DNA from: an uncultured Acidimicrobiales bacterium
GTDB lineage: Bacteria > Actinomycetota > Acidimicrobiia > Acidimicrobiales > Hopanoidiivorantaceae
Length of the DNA stretch: 64,000 bases
Direction of reading: 5' to 3'
Assembly (NCBI GenBank): GCA_958295755.1
Contig: OY282367.1
Location: 1,058,022 to 1,122,021, forward strand
Notes under the pieces: generated by a model
The model's database searches: none
Told to the model about the DNA's origin: nothing
What the model saw: only the letters and a program-made list of their open reading frames with translations
Program-made: the position numbers and the translations under genes
Shown: one piece after another, positions 35,167-43,959 of the stretch
Position numbering within the stretch: the stretch's first letter is position 1
Layout of the letters: the number at the start of each line of letters is the position of its first letter

Positions 35167-36207
35167 ATGAATATGAAGGTGGATAAAATCCTGCTGGCTG
35201 CCCCTCGGGGTTTTTGTGCAGGTGTAGAGATGGCTATCAAAGCTCTGGCTGTGTTGGTGCATGCCTTTGAACCGCCTGTGTATTGCTATCACGAGATAGT
35301 CCACAACAAGTTGATAGTCCGCCGTTTTGAAGATTTCGGGGTCATCTTCGTGAACGACATCAAAGAAGTGCCTGAAGGCTCTCCTCTGATGCTTAGCGCG
35401 CACGGGTCGGCACCAGAAGTAGTGAGCCACGCCCACGCTGTTGGTGGCTATGTGGTGGATTCTGTCTGTCCGCTTGTTACGAAAGTGCATCACGAGGTGA
35501 AAGTGCGGTCTAAGAAGGGCTACCAGATCGTCTATATAGGTCATTACGGACACGAGGAGGCAGCTGGCACCATCGCTGTAGCACCCGACACTATGCACCT
35601 AGTGGAATCGGTAGATGATGTGATTAATTTGCCCCAGTTTGAAGAGCCTGTGGCGTTGCTAGCACAGACTACCTTGAGCCAGCGAGACTGGTGGGACATT
35701 GCAGCCAACGCTCAACGGCGTTTTGAAGATATGTGGATGCCGGGTCGTAGCGATCTCTGTTTCGCCACCACCAACCGCCAAGCCGCCTTGGAAGAAATCG
35801 CCCCGCTGTGCGATGCTTTTGTTATTGTCGGCTCAGCCAATTCTTCCAATACACAAGCTCTGCAGAAACTAGCCACGCAAGTGGGCTGCCAGCGGGTGTT
35901 TCGCATCAACACCGCAGAAGAGTTGCCGTCTGACTTGCATGGGACTGTTGGTGTAACTGCTGGGGCATCGGCTCCTGACGAGCTGGTTCAAGAAGTGGTA
36001 GATTTGCTCAACCCGACTCACGGAACCGAAGAGATATCGGTTATCTCCGAAGACGAATATTTTCCTCCCCCAAGGCAGCTACGAGATCTGATAAGTGCGA
36101 TTACCAACTGGTCGTCAAGCATGCTAGGCGGCGATTTGACCGATGGCGTCAGCGGCGACCGCAAAGTCGACGCCAGCACCGTGCTGGAGTCCATGTCTAC
36201 TCGGTAA
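35167..36207 (+). CDS. ispH: 4-hydroxy-3-methylbut-2-enyl diphosphate reductase
   Basis: IspH (LytB) of 346 residues, the last enzyme of the MEP isoprenoid pathway, making IPP and DMAPP with a [4Fe-4S] cluster. The three cluster cysteines are in PRGFCAGVEMA, DSVCPLVTKVH and SDLCFATTNRQ; substrate residues include EIVHNK, LSAHGSAPE and the SNSSNT motif. ATG at 35173 is a possible alternative start. The gene is divergent from der. Its 3' end is the left boundary of the accessory island. Confidence 0.94.
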   Translation: MNMKVDKILLAAPRGFCAGVEMAIKALAVLVHAFEPPVYCYHEIVHNKLIVRRFEDFGVIFVNDIKEVPEGSPLMLSAHGSAPEVVSHAHAVGGYVVDSVCPLVTKVHHEVKVRSKKGYQIVYIGHYGHEEAAGTIAVAPDTMHLVESVDDVINLPQFEEPVALLAQTTLSQRDWWDIAANAQRRFEDMWMPGRSDLCFATTNRQAALEEIAPLCDAFVIVGSANSSNTQALQKLATQVGCQRVFRINTAEELPSDLHGTVGVTAGASAPDELVQEVVDLLNPTHGTEEISVISEDEYFPPPRQLRDLISAITNWSSSMLGGDLTDGVSGDRKVDASTVLESMSTR

Positions 36208-36464
36208 GGTGGTGGCTGGAGACTGGTTTAATATCAGCATCCCACATCTATTTGCTAGACTTACAAATCGCTCTGCCTGCTGGGTCTATGAGATGCAAGT
36301 CTGGCAGGGTGTCGGTAGCTAGTGCTGCTATTCGTGTGCGGTTGGATGGCGAGGGTATCGTTATCGCTTCTGTGGTATGTTTCGGGTTTGTCGGCCTGTG
36401 ACGCAGAGATCTGTCAGTGTGTTGGTGGCTAGTGTGGTGAAGGGGAGTTGTTGGGTTTGATTGA

Positions 36465-39400
36465 TTAGGATCGCAGCGGCGCGACTCTGGGGATTGCTCG
36501 GCAAGCTTGACTGGTGCCTGCTCCTTTGAGATCTGCTGGGATTGATGTTGCGAGGCAGACGAAGATTGTGCTGCTGGATGGGCAAGATACGAGTACTGCC
36601 CCCCCCCCGTCTATTTCATGGTTCGCGGCATCGCTCTTGCTGCGTTTATCCCCGACAGGCAGTGAAGGTCCGCTAGAACTACTGATGCCAGTACCGTAAC
36701 TTTCGCCACGCTTGACGGAGTCGTTATCAGAATTGATATCTTGGAAGGTTGCGGGTTGGGCGTCCGGTGATATGGAGGTCGGGAAGAGTGCTGGTCGCGA
36801 AGGTTGTGAACGGGAGTTGGACGTCGCGCATGACGAGAATCGTTGCTGTGAGCTTCTGAGCACCCCCCCCCCGCTTATCTCGTTCGCGGTATCGCTCTGG
36901 TCTGTTGCCCTGCCGCTGTCGAGTGAAGATCTGGGATCGTGTCGGTTGCTATCGTGTTGAACATTGCCATATTCGCTGGAGCCGTCAACAGTATCGCCGT
37001 CTGGTAATGACTCGGAGACCCCCCCCCGCAGATTATTCAAATCAGATATCGTGCCCGATGCTAAAACAGAGTCGTTTGTTCCTCTTCCTGAGCCACTCGT
37101 GAAACCCACAGACTCGCTCTCTTCGTTGCGGGGAAACATGGCTGACACTGTTTTCACAGACTGGAGGATTCGTGGATCTTCGTAGAGCCAGAGTTTCGTG
37201 AAAGGTCTGTAAAGAACCTCTCTTATTCTCCATTCTTCAAAAACTACAGATTCGCGTTTTTTAAGCGGAGATCTAAGTTGAGTAACCCCAGATAACTGAT
37301 GTTCTTTCATTATCGGAGTTACTATTTCGTTGGTTAGTTTCGTTATATGGTTGAGATTATTGATGTCATCTAAGGCATCTTGATAGCGAGATAGGAGTGT
37401 TCGGATTTTGTCTTCTAGAGCTTCTCGGCTCCAGGAGTAGGCCCAAACGTCGCAGTTAGTCTTAACGCCCGAGGCGTGGCTACTGGCTGCGACATGTGTG
37501 CTTACTCCTGCGAAATCTTTGTCTTTGAGGCGGCTGGTCTCCACGACAGGCATCATCGCCTCAAACTGAGGATCGGGCAAGCAAGTCCAATCGTGCTTCG
37601 GAGTAACAGGTATACTTTCCGCTCCCTCCCAATAGATATCGCCTATCTCTTCCAGCCACTTCCATTTTTCATCTAAAGAGCAATATTCTGGCACCTCCAT
37701 ATATTGGACATTTGCTGGTTGTGATAGGTCTTTGGCAGGGTTGCGGACAAGGAATGTTATCTGGACACCATTGCGAGAACCACCACCGAAAATTCCGTCG
37801 CCTTCCTTTCGGCGTTCTTTTCCGCTCTTGTAGGCGTTGCCACGCAAATTCACCACGAAAATATCTGTGAACTCATCACGAAAAACTCCCCTAGCTCCAG
37901 CAAGAGAAGTGCCTTCAGCCAAGCTATTCGGATGCACAAAAGCAACGACAGACGGATGATCTTTCTGCCCTTCTGCTTCAGAAGCAGATGGGTTAACAAT
38001 CCTGTCTGAAGCCCACCGCAATGCCTGAATATAAAGATTCCCATAGGCATTGCCGCCAGGGGAGGAACCTGTAACACGCTTGTGCTCAGCTACGAAAGTT
38101 TCTTTAACCCTTTTTTCTACTTCTGGATTAGATTTTTTGTCCGCTCCTTCTCCCGCCTTGTCTTTGCCAGACGACCACGGCGGGTTCCCGAAAACAACAT
38201 ACATGGGCTTTTCATCCTGAACACTGCGCCTGCCGCTTGTTCCCCACAGACTACCTTGTGCGGGGAAATCCTCGAAAGTGTCCGAAAGACACAGCCCTGC
38301 GAATTCTTTATACTCATCTGAGGAGAGCCTGTCGTGTCGCGCCTGCTCTATCGTCAAAGCAGCCACATAATATGCGAGAAGGACTAGCTCGTTGGCGTGC
38401 AGTTCTTCACTGTATTTCCTCTCCAGATCTTCATCAGGTACGAAAGGATTCCCTTCAAGATCTATGCCTGTTAGCAGTCTTGCCAAAAAAGTGCCTGTAC
38501 CGCTAAACGGGTCTAACACATGAACATTCTCACTGCCGATGTCTCTGCCGAACTCTTGACGACAAATAGCAGCACAGGAGCGGACTATGAAATCAACAAT
38601 CTCTACGGGAGTATAAACAATACCTAGCTCGTCTACAGTCCCAGGCATTGCTTCAGCGAAAAACCCGTCATAGATAGATTTAAGAACATCTAGCCTGTCC
38701 ACAGATGAGACCGCACCTTCAAAAGCTCTGCCCATAGCTTCGTAAGCTCTGTTCAGACGGACTGTTTCTTCTGGGAACGGATTCTGCGGGTTTTGCCTTA
38801 GTTTCTCCAACATTTCTCGTATCGCTATGCTGACGAGGTTTTTGTCGGCGAAATGTGCCTTGCCTAGCATTTTGTCGAAGATCGGTATAGTGACGACATG
38901 CTGGGCTAGCATTTCTCTGGCTTGGTCAATGGTGATGTCTTTTGAAACAGATTCCTGAAGTCTTTTGGTGAAGTCTTCTAGGTGCTGTTTATGCTCTGCC
39001 GATGCTGTCAATTCTTTTAGTTTCGTTGCGATATTCGCGGCTACTCTGGCTGCGTGTTTGCCCCAGCCTGGGTATGTGCCTGTATCGCCACAAAACTTGA
39101 CGACTTTTGAAGCAACCTCTCGCTTCAGCTCTTCGTAAAACAACCTTCCCGTCTCCGTAGATGTGTCGGTTCTATCGGGTGTCGGATCAGTGAGGCGTCT
39201 GATAGACCTGATAGTGATCGGACCTTTTTCTTCCATCACAGCTGGGTGCTTCAGATATTCGTCCATTCTCTCGTCGTGCGAACGCAAAGCCTTCACAACC
39301 CTGTAGAGCTTCTTCCAGTCGCTACTTTCCAGCCACTTGTCTGGGTCTTCTTCGTCGGGAACAAATACAGGCAGTACCACATAGCCTTTGGCCTTGCCTT

Positions 39401-41207
39401 CGGTCTTGCGCATGACACGCCCTATCTGCTGGGCTATATCTACCGCGCTGCTACGGCTATCCAAAAATATCACCGCGTCCAAAGAGGGCACATTCACGCC
39501 TTCTGAAAACACACCTACATTAGCAACAACACTGCACTTGCCATGCTCATCTGATTTTCGCAGAGCGTTTATAGCTGCGATCCGCTGATCTGAGGGGGTT
39601 TCGGCTTCCACATGGGTCACATCTAGCTTCAAACGAGTTTCTGTGGATCCCTGCACCTGTTCTATTTTGTCGTTAATATCCTGCCACTCATCGGCAACCC
39701 AGCTACTGTTCGCCACTTCGTTTAGATAACAAATAGCCGAGGTGAGATGCCCGTCGGTTACGCTTCCTGTGGGATGGTCTACTGACGCCTCTTCTGTTTC
39801 AGGTGATGACAAAGCGTCCCAAGCTCCTACCAATCTAATGAGATCGTCCATCGCCACAGGTTTTTCTTTCCACACAACCATCCCGTCTTGTATCGGCAGA
39901 GAATCTCTGAAAGCTTCGCGGCTACCTGTGACCACCAGCACCTCATAGTCAGACAGATAACCTTGCTTTATAGCATCGGAGAAGCTCATGCTGTCTAGAA
40001 CCTTGCCGTAAACCTTTTCATCTGCCATGTCGTAGCTGTCGGGTTGGTCATCTAGGTCTTCGCTGGCTTTTTTGTCGGCGAACACACGTGGTGTGGCTGT
40101 GAAAAATAGTCTTTTCTCTGCTGGGATATCGCTGTCGTGTAGTGGCATCACGAACCCGCTTGTGCGTGGCTTATCCCGCCCAGAAGTTCTGTGAGCCTCG
40201 TCTAATATCATCAGGTCAAACTCGAACCCTGCAGCGAAAGTCTCTATAGCCTGTTTTATTTTCGGCGAAGATTGATATGTGCTGAAAAGGACACGCATAG
40301 CAGAATCAGGGGCAGGCTTAGCCAACCACTCGCCTATCTTGCGAGGATCTGTTGTGACAGGCATGACTAGCTCGGCCATATATCCAGCCACATCAGGATC
40401 GGCGTCTTCTGTCTTAGCTACGCTAGGGTCCGAGCACACCCCGAAGTATTGCAAAGGAATAGAACGCTGTTCCAACCACTCCTGCATCGTCTGATGAACC
40501 AAACCGAGCGACGGCACAAGATACAGAACTGTTTTGCCTTGCCCAGCGTAGTCTTCGGCTGTGCGTAAAGACACGAACATTTTCCCTGTGCCGCAAGGCA
40601 AAATTATCTGCCCCCGACTGGCATCGCTTTCAGTAAAGGCTTGTATAGCGGCTTCTCTGGCTTTTGTCTGATAGTCGCGTTCTTGCAATTTCGGCGGCGA
40701 GGGTATCTGAAGGTTAGAGAAATCGTCTACCCAGTCGTTCCAATCGTCTACCCAATCTTCCATCGTCCCCGTGTATAGCACTTGACACATTTGCGGAGAC
40801 TTCAGCAGAGCTTGAGTTGCTGTGGATGTCACTTTGGCGTTAGTGGTCAGCAAACCCGAAGAGAATACCTGATTAGATCCCTGGACATCTACCAGAAATT
40901 TGGCTATCTCGCCTTTCCCGACAGATGAATCCTTGTTCCAGTGTTTACATTGTATCGCACAGTATCCGCCGCCCCAAGCATCAGTTTGTTTGGCAACAAT
41001 ATCTATCCCGTTCACTTCTGGAAGCCCCGTCAAGTCTTTGTCGGGCCATTCGCTCCACAGCCACACTTTCTCGAAACGCTCTTTGCCGTAAGCCCCGGGG
41101 TGCTCCTGGAAAATTTTCTGGACGAGCCTTTCGAACCTGTTTCCTTTTTGCTTGCTGTTTGGATCGTCAGCAACAAGTTTCGCTAAAGCTTCGGTGATAT
41201 TAGCCAT
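36465..41207 (-). CDS. Type ISP-like restriction-modification enzyme, large subunit, phase-variable 3' end
   Basis: Protein of 1580 residues as read here. Mrr-like nuclease: about 60-95, GIDIVAKQ ... AIQCKHW, a D-QxK site. SF2 helicase: LPCGTGKM about 203, ILDEAH about 334, FTATPR about 369, QQIGRVMRK about 593. Coupler. N6-adenine methylase: DPFSGTGTF about 899, NPPWSSG about 1008. Then the beginning of a target recognition domain (YRPFTKLWLYEDPR about 1370). This order is that of Type ISP enzymes, which translocate on DNA and cut. From about residue 1395, after poly-G tract 1, the sequence is Ser/Asp-rich and unlike the family until ending D. ATG at 41207 overlaps the upstream TGA (TGATG); a longer frame to 41291 is a shadow. 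Confidence 0.85.
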   Translation of the reverse strand: MANITEALAKLVADDPNSKQKGNRFERLVQKIFQEHPGAYGKERFEKVWLWSEWPDKDLTGLPEVNGIDIVAKQTDAWGGGYCAIQCKHWNKDSSVGKGEIAKFLVDVQGSNQVFSSGLLTTNAKVTSTATQALLKSPQMCQVLYTGTMEDWVDDWNDWVDDFSNLQIPSPPKLQERDYQTKAREAAIQAFTESDASRGQIILPCGTGKMFVSLRTAEDYAGQGKTVLYLVPSLGLVHQTMQEWLEQRSIPLQYFGVCSDPSVAKTEDADPDVAGYMAELVMPVTTDPRKIGEWLAKPAPDSAMRVLFSTYQSSPKIKQAIETFAAGFEFDLMILDEAHRTSGRDKPRTSGFVMPLHDSDIPAEKRLFFTATPRVFADKKASEDLDDQPDSYDMADEKVYGKVLDSMSFSDAIKQGYLSDYEVLVVTGSREAFRDSLPIQDGMVVWKEKPVAMDDLIRLVGAWDALSSPETEEASVDHPTGSVTDGHLTSAICYLNEVANSSWVADEWQDINDKIEQVQGSTETRLKLDVTHVEAETPSDQRIAAINALRKSDEHGKCSVVANVGVFSEGVNVPSLDAVIFLDSRSSAVDIAQQIGRVMRKTEGKAKGYVVLPVFVPDEEDPDKWLESSDWKKLYRVVKALRSHDERMDEYLKHPAVMEEKGPITIRSIRRLTDPTPDRTDTSTETGRLFYEELKREVASKVVKFCGDTGTYPGWGKHAARVAANIATKLKELTASAEHKQHLEDFTKRLQESVSKDITIDQAREMLAQHVVTIPIFDKMLGKAHFADKNLVSIAIREMLEKLRQNPQNPFPEETVRLNRAYEAMGRAFEGAVSSVDRLDVLKSIYDGFFAEAMPGTVDELGIVYTPVEIVDFIVRSCAAICRQEFGRDIGSENVHVLDPFSGTGTFLARLLTGIDLEGNPFVPDEDLERKYSEELHANELVLLAYYVAALTIEQARHDRLSSDEYKEFAGLCLSDTFEDFPAQGSLWGTSGRRSVQDEKPMYVVFGNPPWSSGKDKAGEGADKKSNPEVEKRVKETFVAEHKRVTGSSPGGNAYGNLYIQALRWASDRIVNPSASEAEGQKDHPSVVAFVHPNSLAEGTSLAGARGVFRDEFTDIFVVNLRGNAYKSGKERRKEGDGIFGGGSRNGVQITFLVRNPAKDLSQPANVQYMEVPEYCSLDEKWKWLEEIGDIYWEGAESIPVTPKHDWTCLPDPQFEAMMPVVETSRLKDKDFAGVSTHVAASSHASGVKTNCDVWAYSWSREALEDKIRTLLSRYQDALDDINNLNHITKLTNEIVTPIMKEHQLSGVTQLRSPLKKRESVVFEEWRIREVLYRPFTKLWLYEDPRILQSVKTVSAMFPRNEESESVGFTSGSGRGTNDSVLASGTISDLNNLRGGVSESLPDGDTVDGSSEYGNVQHDSNRHDPRSSLDSGRATDQSDTANEISGGGVLRSSQQRFSSCATSNSRSQPSRPALFPTSISPDAQPATFQDINSDNDSVKRGESYGTGISSSSGPSLPVGDKRSKSDAANHEIDGGGAVLVSCPSSSTIFVCLATSIPADLKGAGTSQACRAIPRVAPLRS
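36599..36608 (-). repeat. Poly-G tract 3 (10 G on minus strand)
   Basis: Homopolymer of ten C on the plus strand inside the restriction gene. Length 10 leads to ending D, 11 to E, 9 to F. It lies two bases after the stop codon of ending C, so one cassette ends where the next switch begins. Confidence 0.9.
36863..36872 (-). repeat. Poly-G tract 2 (10 G on minus strand)
   Basis: Ten-base homopolymer inside the restriction gene. Length 10 keeps the current frame to tract 3; 11 gives ending B; 9 gives ending C. It lies two bases after the stop of ending A. Confidence 0.9.
37019..37027 (-). repeat. Poly-G tract 1 (9 G on minus strand)
   Basis: Nine-base homopolymer directly after the codons for SDLNNLR. 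Length 9 keeps the current frame; 8 leads to ending A, the most family-like C-terminus; 10 leads to a stop after about 12 codons. Confidence 0.9.
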
Positions 41208-41917
41208 CAGACCATCACTTTCTGCTTGGTTTCTTCTGGCAACGACGCTGGCAGAGCGGCTACTATTCTCGCAGTCTCGGTGGATACCCACACCAGTCTC
41301 CGAAGATGACGCACAAGCTCGAACGGACTGTCAGCCCAGAGGTGCCAGTTGTTGGGGTCGTCTGTTATCTTTGTGGTTTTGTCTTGTTTGTGTCTTAGGC
41401 TGTCTATCGCCCATTCCAGCGGGCTACGACCGGATATTGTGTAGTCTTGAGCTTCTTCGGGGATGTTAACAAGCTTGCATCTCGGGTTGATTTCTAAGAC
41501 AGTGAAATCATACTTGATTTCTGGGTCGTTGTTTTTGCCCCATTTGAGTTTTTCTAGCTTGTAGTCTTCATGCGGATTGAGAGATATGCCTTCGTTTTCT
41601 ATCCCGTCCACTTCGCATTTCACATCGGGATGCTCGGGACATGTTTCGTAGCCGATATGTAAATCCATAAGTTCTCTACCCGCCGCTCTGAACGCCTCGA
41701 AATCTGGAGCGAAAGGTATGCGGGGCAGACTCTTCTGAAGATGGCAATCGTATCTGTCCCGCCAGTCGGGGGCGTGCATCACACCGTAGAGATATTCCCA
41801 GATGTCGTCTTTGGTGATGTTGGTGTCGCCATAGTGTGCTTGAAACTCACTGAGGCACCAGTCGGTGATGTTGTCGGTGTCTTCAAGTTGTTCGTCGGCG
41901 AAAAGTTGTGTGGTCAT
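41207..41917 (-). CDS. Detached C-terminal specificity domain of the Type ISP enzyme
   Basis: Protein of 236 residues that matches what normally is the extreme C-terminus of single-chain Type ISP enzymes: NITDWCLSEFQAHYGD, ITKDDIWEYLYGVMHAPDWR, LQKSLPRIPFAPDFEAF, AAGRELMDLHIGYE, then SGRSPLEWAIDSLR, DDPNNW and VSTETARIVAALP. Here it is a separate gene placed before the large subunit, and its TGA shares one base with the large-subunit ATG. An AGGA site precedes the ATG at 41917. I infer that it assembles with the large subunit to complete the target recognition domain. Confidence 0.8.
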   Translation of the reverse strand: MTTQLFADEQLEDTDNITDWCLSEFQAHYGDTNITKDDIWEYLYGVMHAPDWRDRYDCHLQKSLPRIPFAPDFEAFRAAGRELMDLHIGYETCPEHPDVKCEVDGIENEGISLNPHEDYKLEKLKWGKNNDPEIKYDFTVLEINPRCKLVNIPEEAQDYTISGRSPLEWAIDSLRHKQDKTTKITDDPNNWHLWADSPFELVRHLRRLVWVSTETARIVAALPASLPEETKQKVMV

Positions 41918-41959
41918 TTCTTTGTTCCTATCTCTAGGTCTCTAGGCTGTTGCTCATTA

Positions 41960-41970
41960 CCCCCCCCCCC
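41960..41970. repeat. Intergenic 11-base C/G homopolymer between divergent operons
   Basis: Eleven C on the plus strand, 43 bases upstream of the small-subunit ATG and about 70 bases upstream of the -10 of the GHKL operon. On the minus strand it follows a TTTTTTGATGG stretch. It could alter promoter spacing for the restriction operon; no strong -10 is recognised there. Confidence 0.85.
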
Positions 41971-42041
41971 AGCCATCAAAAAAGCCTACCCTACTCCCCC
42001 TCGCCCTGCACCCTGCAAAAACTAGCCACACAAATCGGCGT

Positions 42042-42047
42042 TATAAT
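42042..42047 (+). promoter_or_regulatory. Probable -10 element (TATAAT) of the GHKL operon
   Basis: Perfect TATAAT 13 bases before the ATG at 42061. A transcript starting about seven bases later would have almost no leader, in keeping with the lack of a ribosome-binding site. No good -35 is seen. Confidence 0.5.
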
Positions 42048-42060
42048 AAGCCAAAATACT

Positions 42061-43959
42061 ATGCCAAATTCTTTGATATCCGACAAGCCCTCCAAGCTGC
42101 ATTTTCAGCCTCAGATTAACAGCAAGGGGTTTACTAACGAGCATATACAAGATAAGTCGGCGTCCGATTTGGAGGTCGTAGTGCGGGAACTTATGCAGAA
42201 CTCGCTTGACGCAAGGGCGGACAGAATCAGTATGCGTATTGTAGATATCCCAGTGGATGACATACCTGGAATAGCAGACTATAGGGCTGCTTTTGAGTCA
42301 GCTTGCGAAGTGCGGGAGAAAAATCTAGAGACTTCAGCTGTGGAAAAGCGGATAGCAGACCAGATAGGCACCATTCTGAACGGGAACACAGCTAATGTTC
42401 TGCTGTGCATTGACAACGGGAACGGGATTGCCGCTGAGGATATGAAAGCTGTATTGTGGTCTGGCAATACCACCAAAGGTAGAGATAGAGGCACTAGCGG
42501 CAGCTTCGGGGTGGGGCATTGCAGTGCTTTCAAGCTGTCAAATCTCAGATATGTCCTCTATGCCACCAGAAGCCGAGACAATAGCGGAAATTTATTAGAA
42601 CTTGTAGCGGGTTCCGCGGTTCTAGCAGAACACGAATCAGGTGGCGAGCCTAGGAGTCCAGAGGGGTTTTATGTAGCCGAACTAGTGAAAAGATCTGACA
42701 GGCAGAAAGCTACATATTCTCCCCCTGACGGGCAATCGGCTCAGTGGCTGAATGAGTCCACCAAGGAAGGTCTGATACCTGCCGGTGCCACCGGCACTAT
42801 TGTCGCTATTCTCGGTTTTCCTAGCGAAGCGGATATGGTTGACGGGATTTGCAAAGCGGCAACGAAAAATTTTTATGAAGCCTTTACAGAAGGCAAACTT
42901 TCTTTGAATGTGAAGAACGGCGATGAGTCTGACAAAATTATGCTCAAGACCATCTCGGAACACATGAAACAAATACAAAACGATAAAACCTCACCGAAGA
43001 AAGGACTATTGAAAGGTTCTTGGGCGGCAGCTCAACATCGCACGTTTAAATCAGGAGAGAAAATCATTGACGATAAAAACGCTACGGTAAGACTTCGCAA
43101 ATGGAAACACGAAGAATACGGCAATAGTGCGGCTCGAGATGTTGCTATATGCCGTAATGGGATGTGGATAGCTAGAAACGAAGCACCCAACTTGCTACCA
43201 CGCGATTTCAGCGAAACACAGCCTTTCCAATGTGTCATCTCGGTTAAAGCTGATAGCGACCTACATCAACTGGTTAAAGACGCTGAAGGACCTGAGCATA
43301 TCGGTTTAGCTTACCTTAAAGAAATGTCTAAAAAAGATAGCAAGTGGCTACGAGAAATTCTAGGAGAGTTTGCGGAGAAAATCAGGGAAGTGGCTGGAAA
43401 AATCGCTGATTCTGAAGAATATATTCTGCCAGATTTCGCGATGCTAACAGGAGGCAAAGAGGAAAATGCAGAACGACTACCAAACAAACCTAGACCAACA
43501 CCGCCAGACCCAGACGATCCACCACCGGCACCGCCCGAGCCGCGACCAGAACCTACTCCGCAACCATTCGTAGATAAGCCTTTCACAGACGGGCTGGTAG
43601 TTTCTATGCTGCCAATAGTAGACGGCGGGGTAGCACATAAACTTTTTTGTACTATAGAGATAGACCACGAAAAGGACATTCCCGGCAAACTTGGTTTTCG
43701 TGTGGGGTACAACACCGGCAGTGACGCATCTTGCGACAGGTGGCTACCAACAACCCATTTGAAAATCCAATCTGTGGAATGGCAAGCCGGCAGCCGAAGC
43801 GTCCGTGAAAATGAACTTGAAGGGGGTGTGATGTTCGTAGATGCGGCACACAGTATGACTTTGGAAATCGCATTGCAGAATCCGATAGACACGGCAGAAG
43901 CGAACGCTCTGAAGTTGGAGGCGATACAGCGCATAGATAAAGAAATGCCGAAACAATGA
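42061..43959 (+). CDS. GHKL (Hsp90/histidine-kinase-type) ATPase
   Basis: Protein of 632 residues with an N-terminal GHKL ATP-binding fold. N-box RELMQNSLDA is at about 43-52, DNGNGI (G1) at about 118-123, and the lid glycine box GTSGSFGVGH at about 147-156. The rest is unrecognised. A Pro/Glu/Arg-rich linker (about 480-510) separates the ATPase half from a C-terminal beta-rich domain. ATG at 42061 is preferred to the in-frame TTG at 41950, which would place the C-tract inside the coding sequence. It overlaps the next gene by ATGA. Three co-oriented overlapping genes divergent from a restriction operon suggest a defence module; the function is not known. Confidence 0.75.
   Translation: MPNSLISDKPSKLHFQPQINSKGFTNEHIQDKSASDLEVVVRELMQNSLDARADRISMRIVDIPVDDIPGIADYRAAFESACEVREKNLETSAVEKRIADQIGTILNGNTANVLLCIDNGNGIAAEDMKAVLWSGNTTKGRDRGTSGSFGVGHCSAFKLSNLRYVLYATRSRDNSGNLLELVAGSAVLAEHESGGEPRSPEGFYVAELVKRSDRQKATYSPPDGQSAQWLNESTKEGLIPAGATGTIVAILGFPSEADMVDGICKAATKNFYEAFTEGKLSLNVKNGDESDKIMLKTISEHMKQIQNDKTSPKKGLLKGSWAAAQHRTFKSGEKIIDDKNATVRLRKWKHEEYGNSAARDVAICRNGMWIARNEAPNLLPRDFSETQPFQCVISVKADSDLHQLVKDAEGPEHIGLAYLKEMSKKDSKWLREILGEFAEKIREVAGKIADSEEYILPDFAMLTGGKEENAERLPNKPRPTPPDPDDPPPAPPEPRPEPTPQPFVDKPFTDGLVVSMLPIVDGGVAHKLFCTIEIDHEKDIPGKLGFRVGYNTGSDASCDRWLPTTHLKIQSVEWQAGSRSVRENELEGGVMFVDAAHSMTLEIALQNPIDTAEANALKLEAIQRIDKEMPKQ

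Larger units (their letters stand above)
36248..37018 (-). other. Array of alternative C-terminal coding cassettes in three frames
   Basis: Downstream of poly-G tract 1 all three frames carry endings that share a motif A-[TS]-x(4)-D-L ... R-x-[ILM]-P. Reading the minus strand: ending A stops at 36875 (ATDTIPDLH, RAIPR; needs tract 1 shortened by one). Ending B stops at 36727 (ATSTLPDLH, RNLPR; tract 2 plus one). Ending C stops at 36611 (ASVVLADLH, RAMPR; tract 2 minus one). Ending D stops at 36465 (ATSIPADLK, RAIPR; current lengths). Ending E stops at 36361 (ATNTLTDLC, RNIPQ; tract 3 plus one). Ending F stops at 36248 (ATDTLPDLH, GRAIC; tract 3 minus one). B and E are clear paralogues (QLPFTTxAT in both). 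The third option at tract 1 truncates within 12 codons. Confidence 0.8.

Noticed and set aside
36361..36585. Separate 74-codon gene on the minus strand
   Set aside because: It is ending E of the cassette array, in the frame reached when tract 3 gains one base, not an independent gene.
36465..37027. The 3' part of the restriction gene as a simple decayed, frameshifted pseudogene
   Set aside because: Decay would not give the same D-L ... R-x-x-P ending in several frames, stops placed two bases before tracts, and three clean homopolymers. It remains the main alternative if reads show no variation.
41950..42060. N-terminal extension of the GHKL ATPase from a TTG, which would put the C-tract in the coding region
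   Set aside because: The extension is low-complexity, no ribosome site precedes it, and a perfect -10 lies just before the ATG at 42061.
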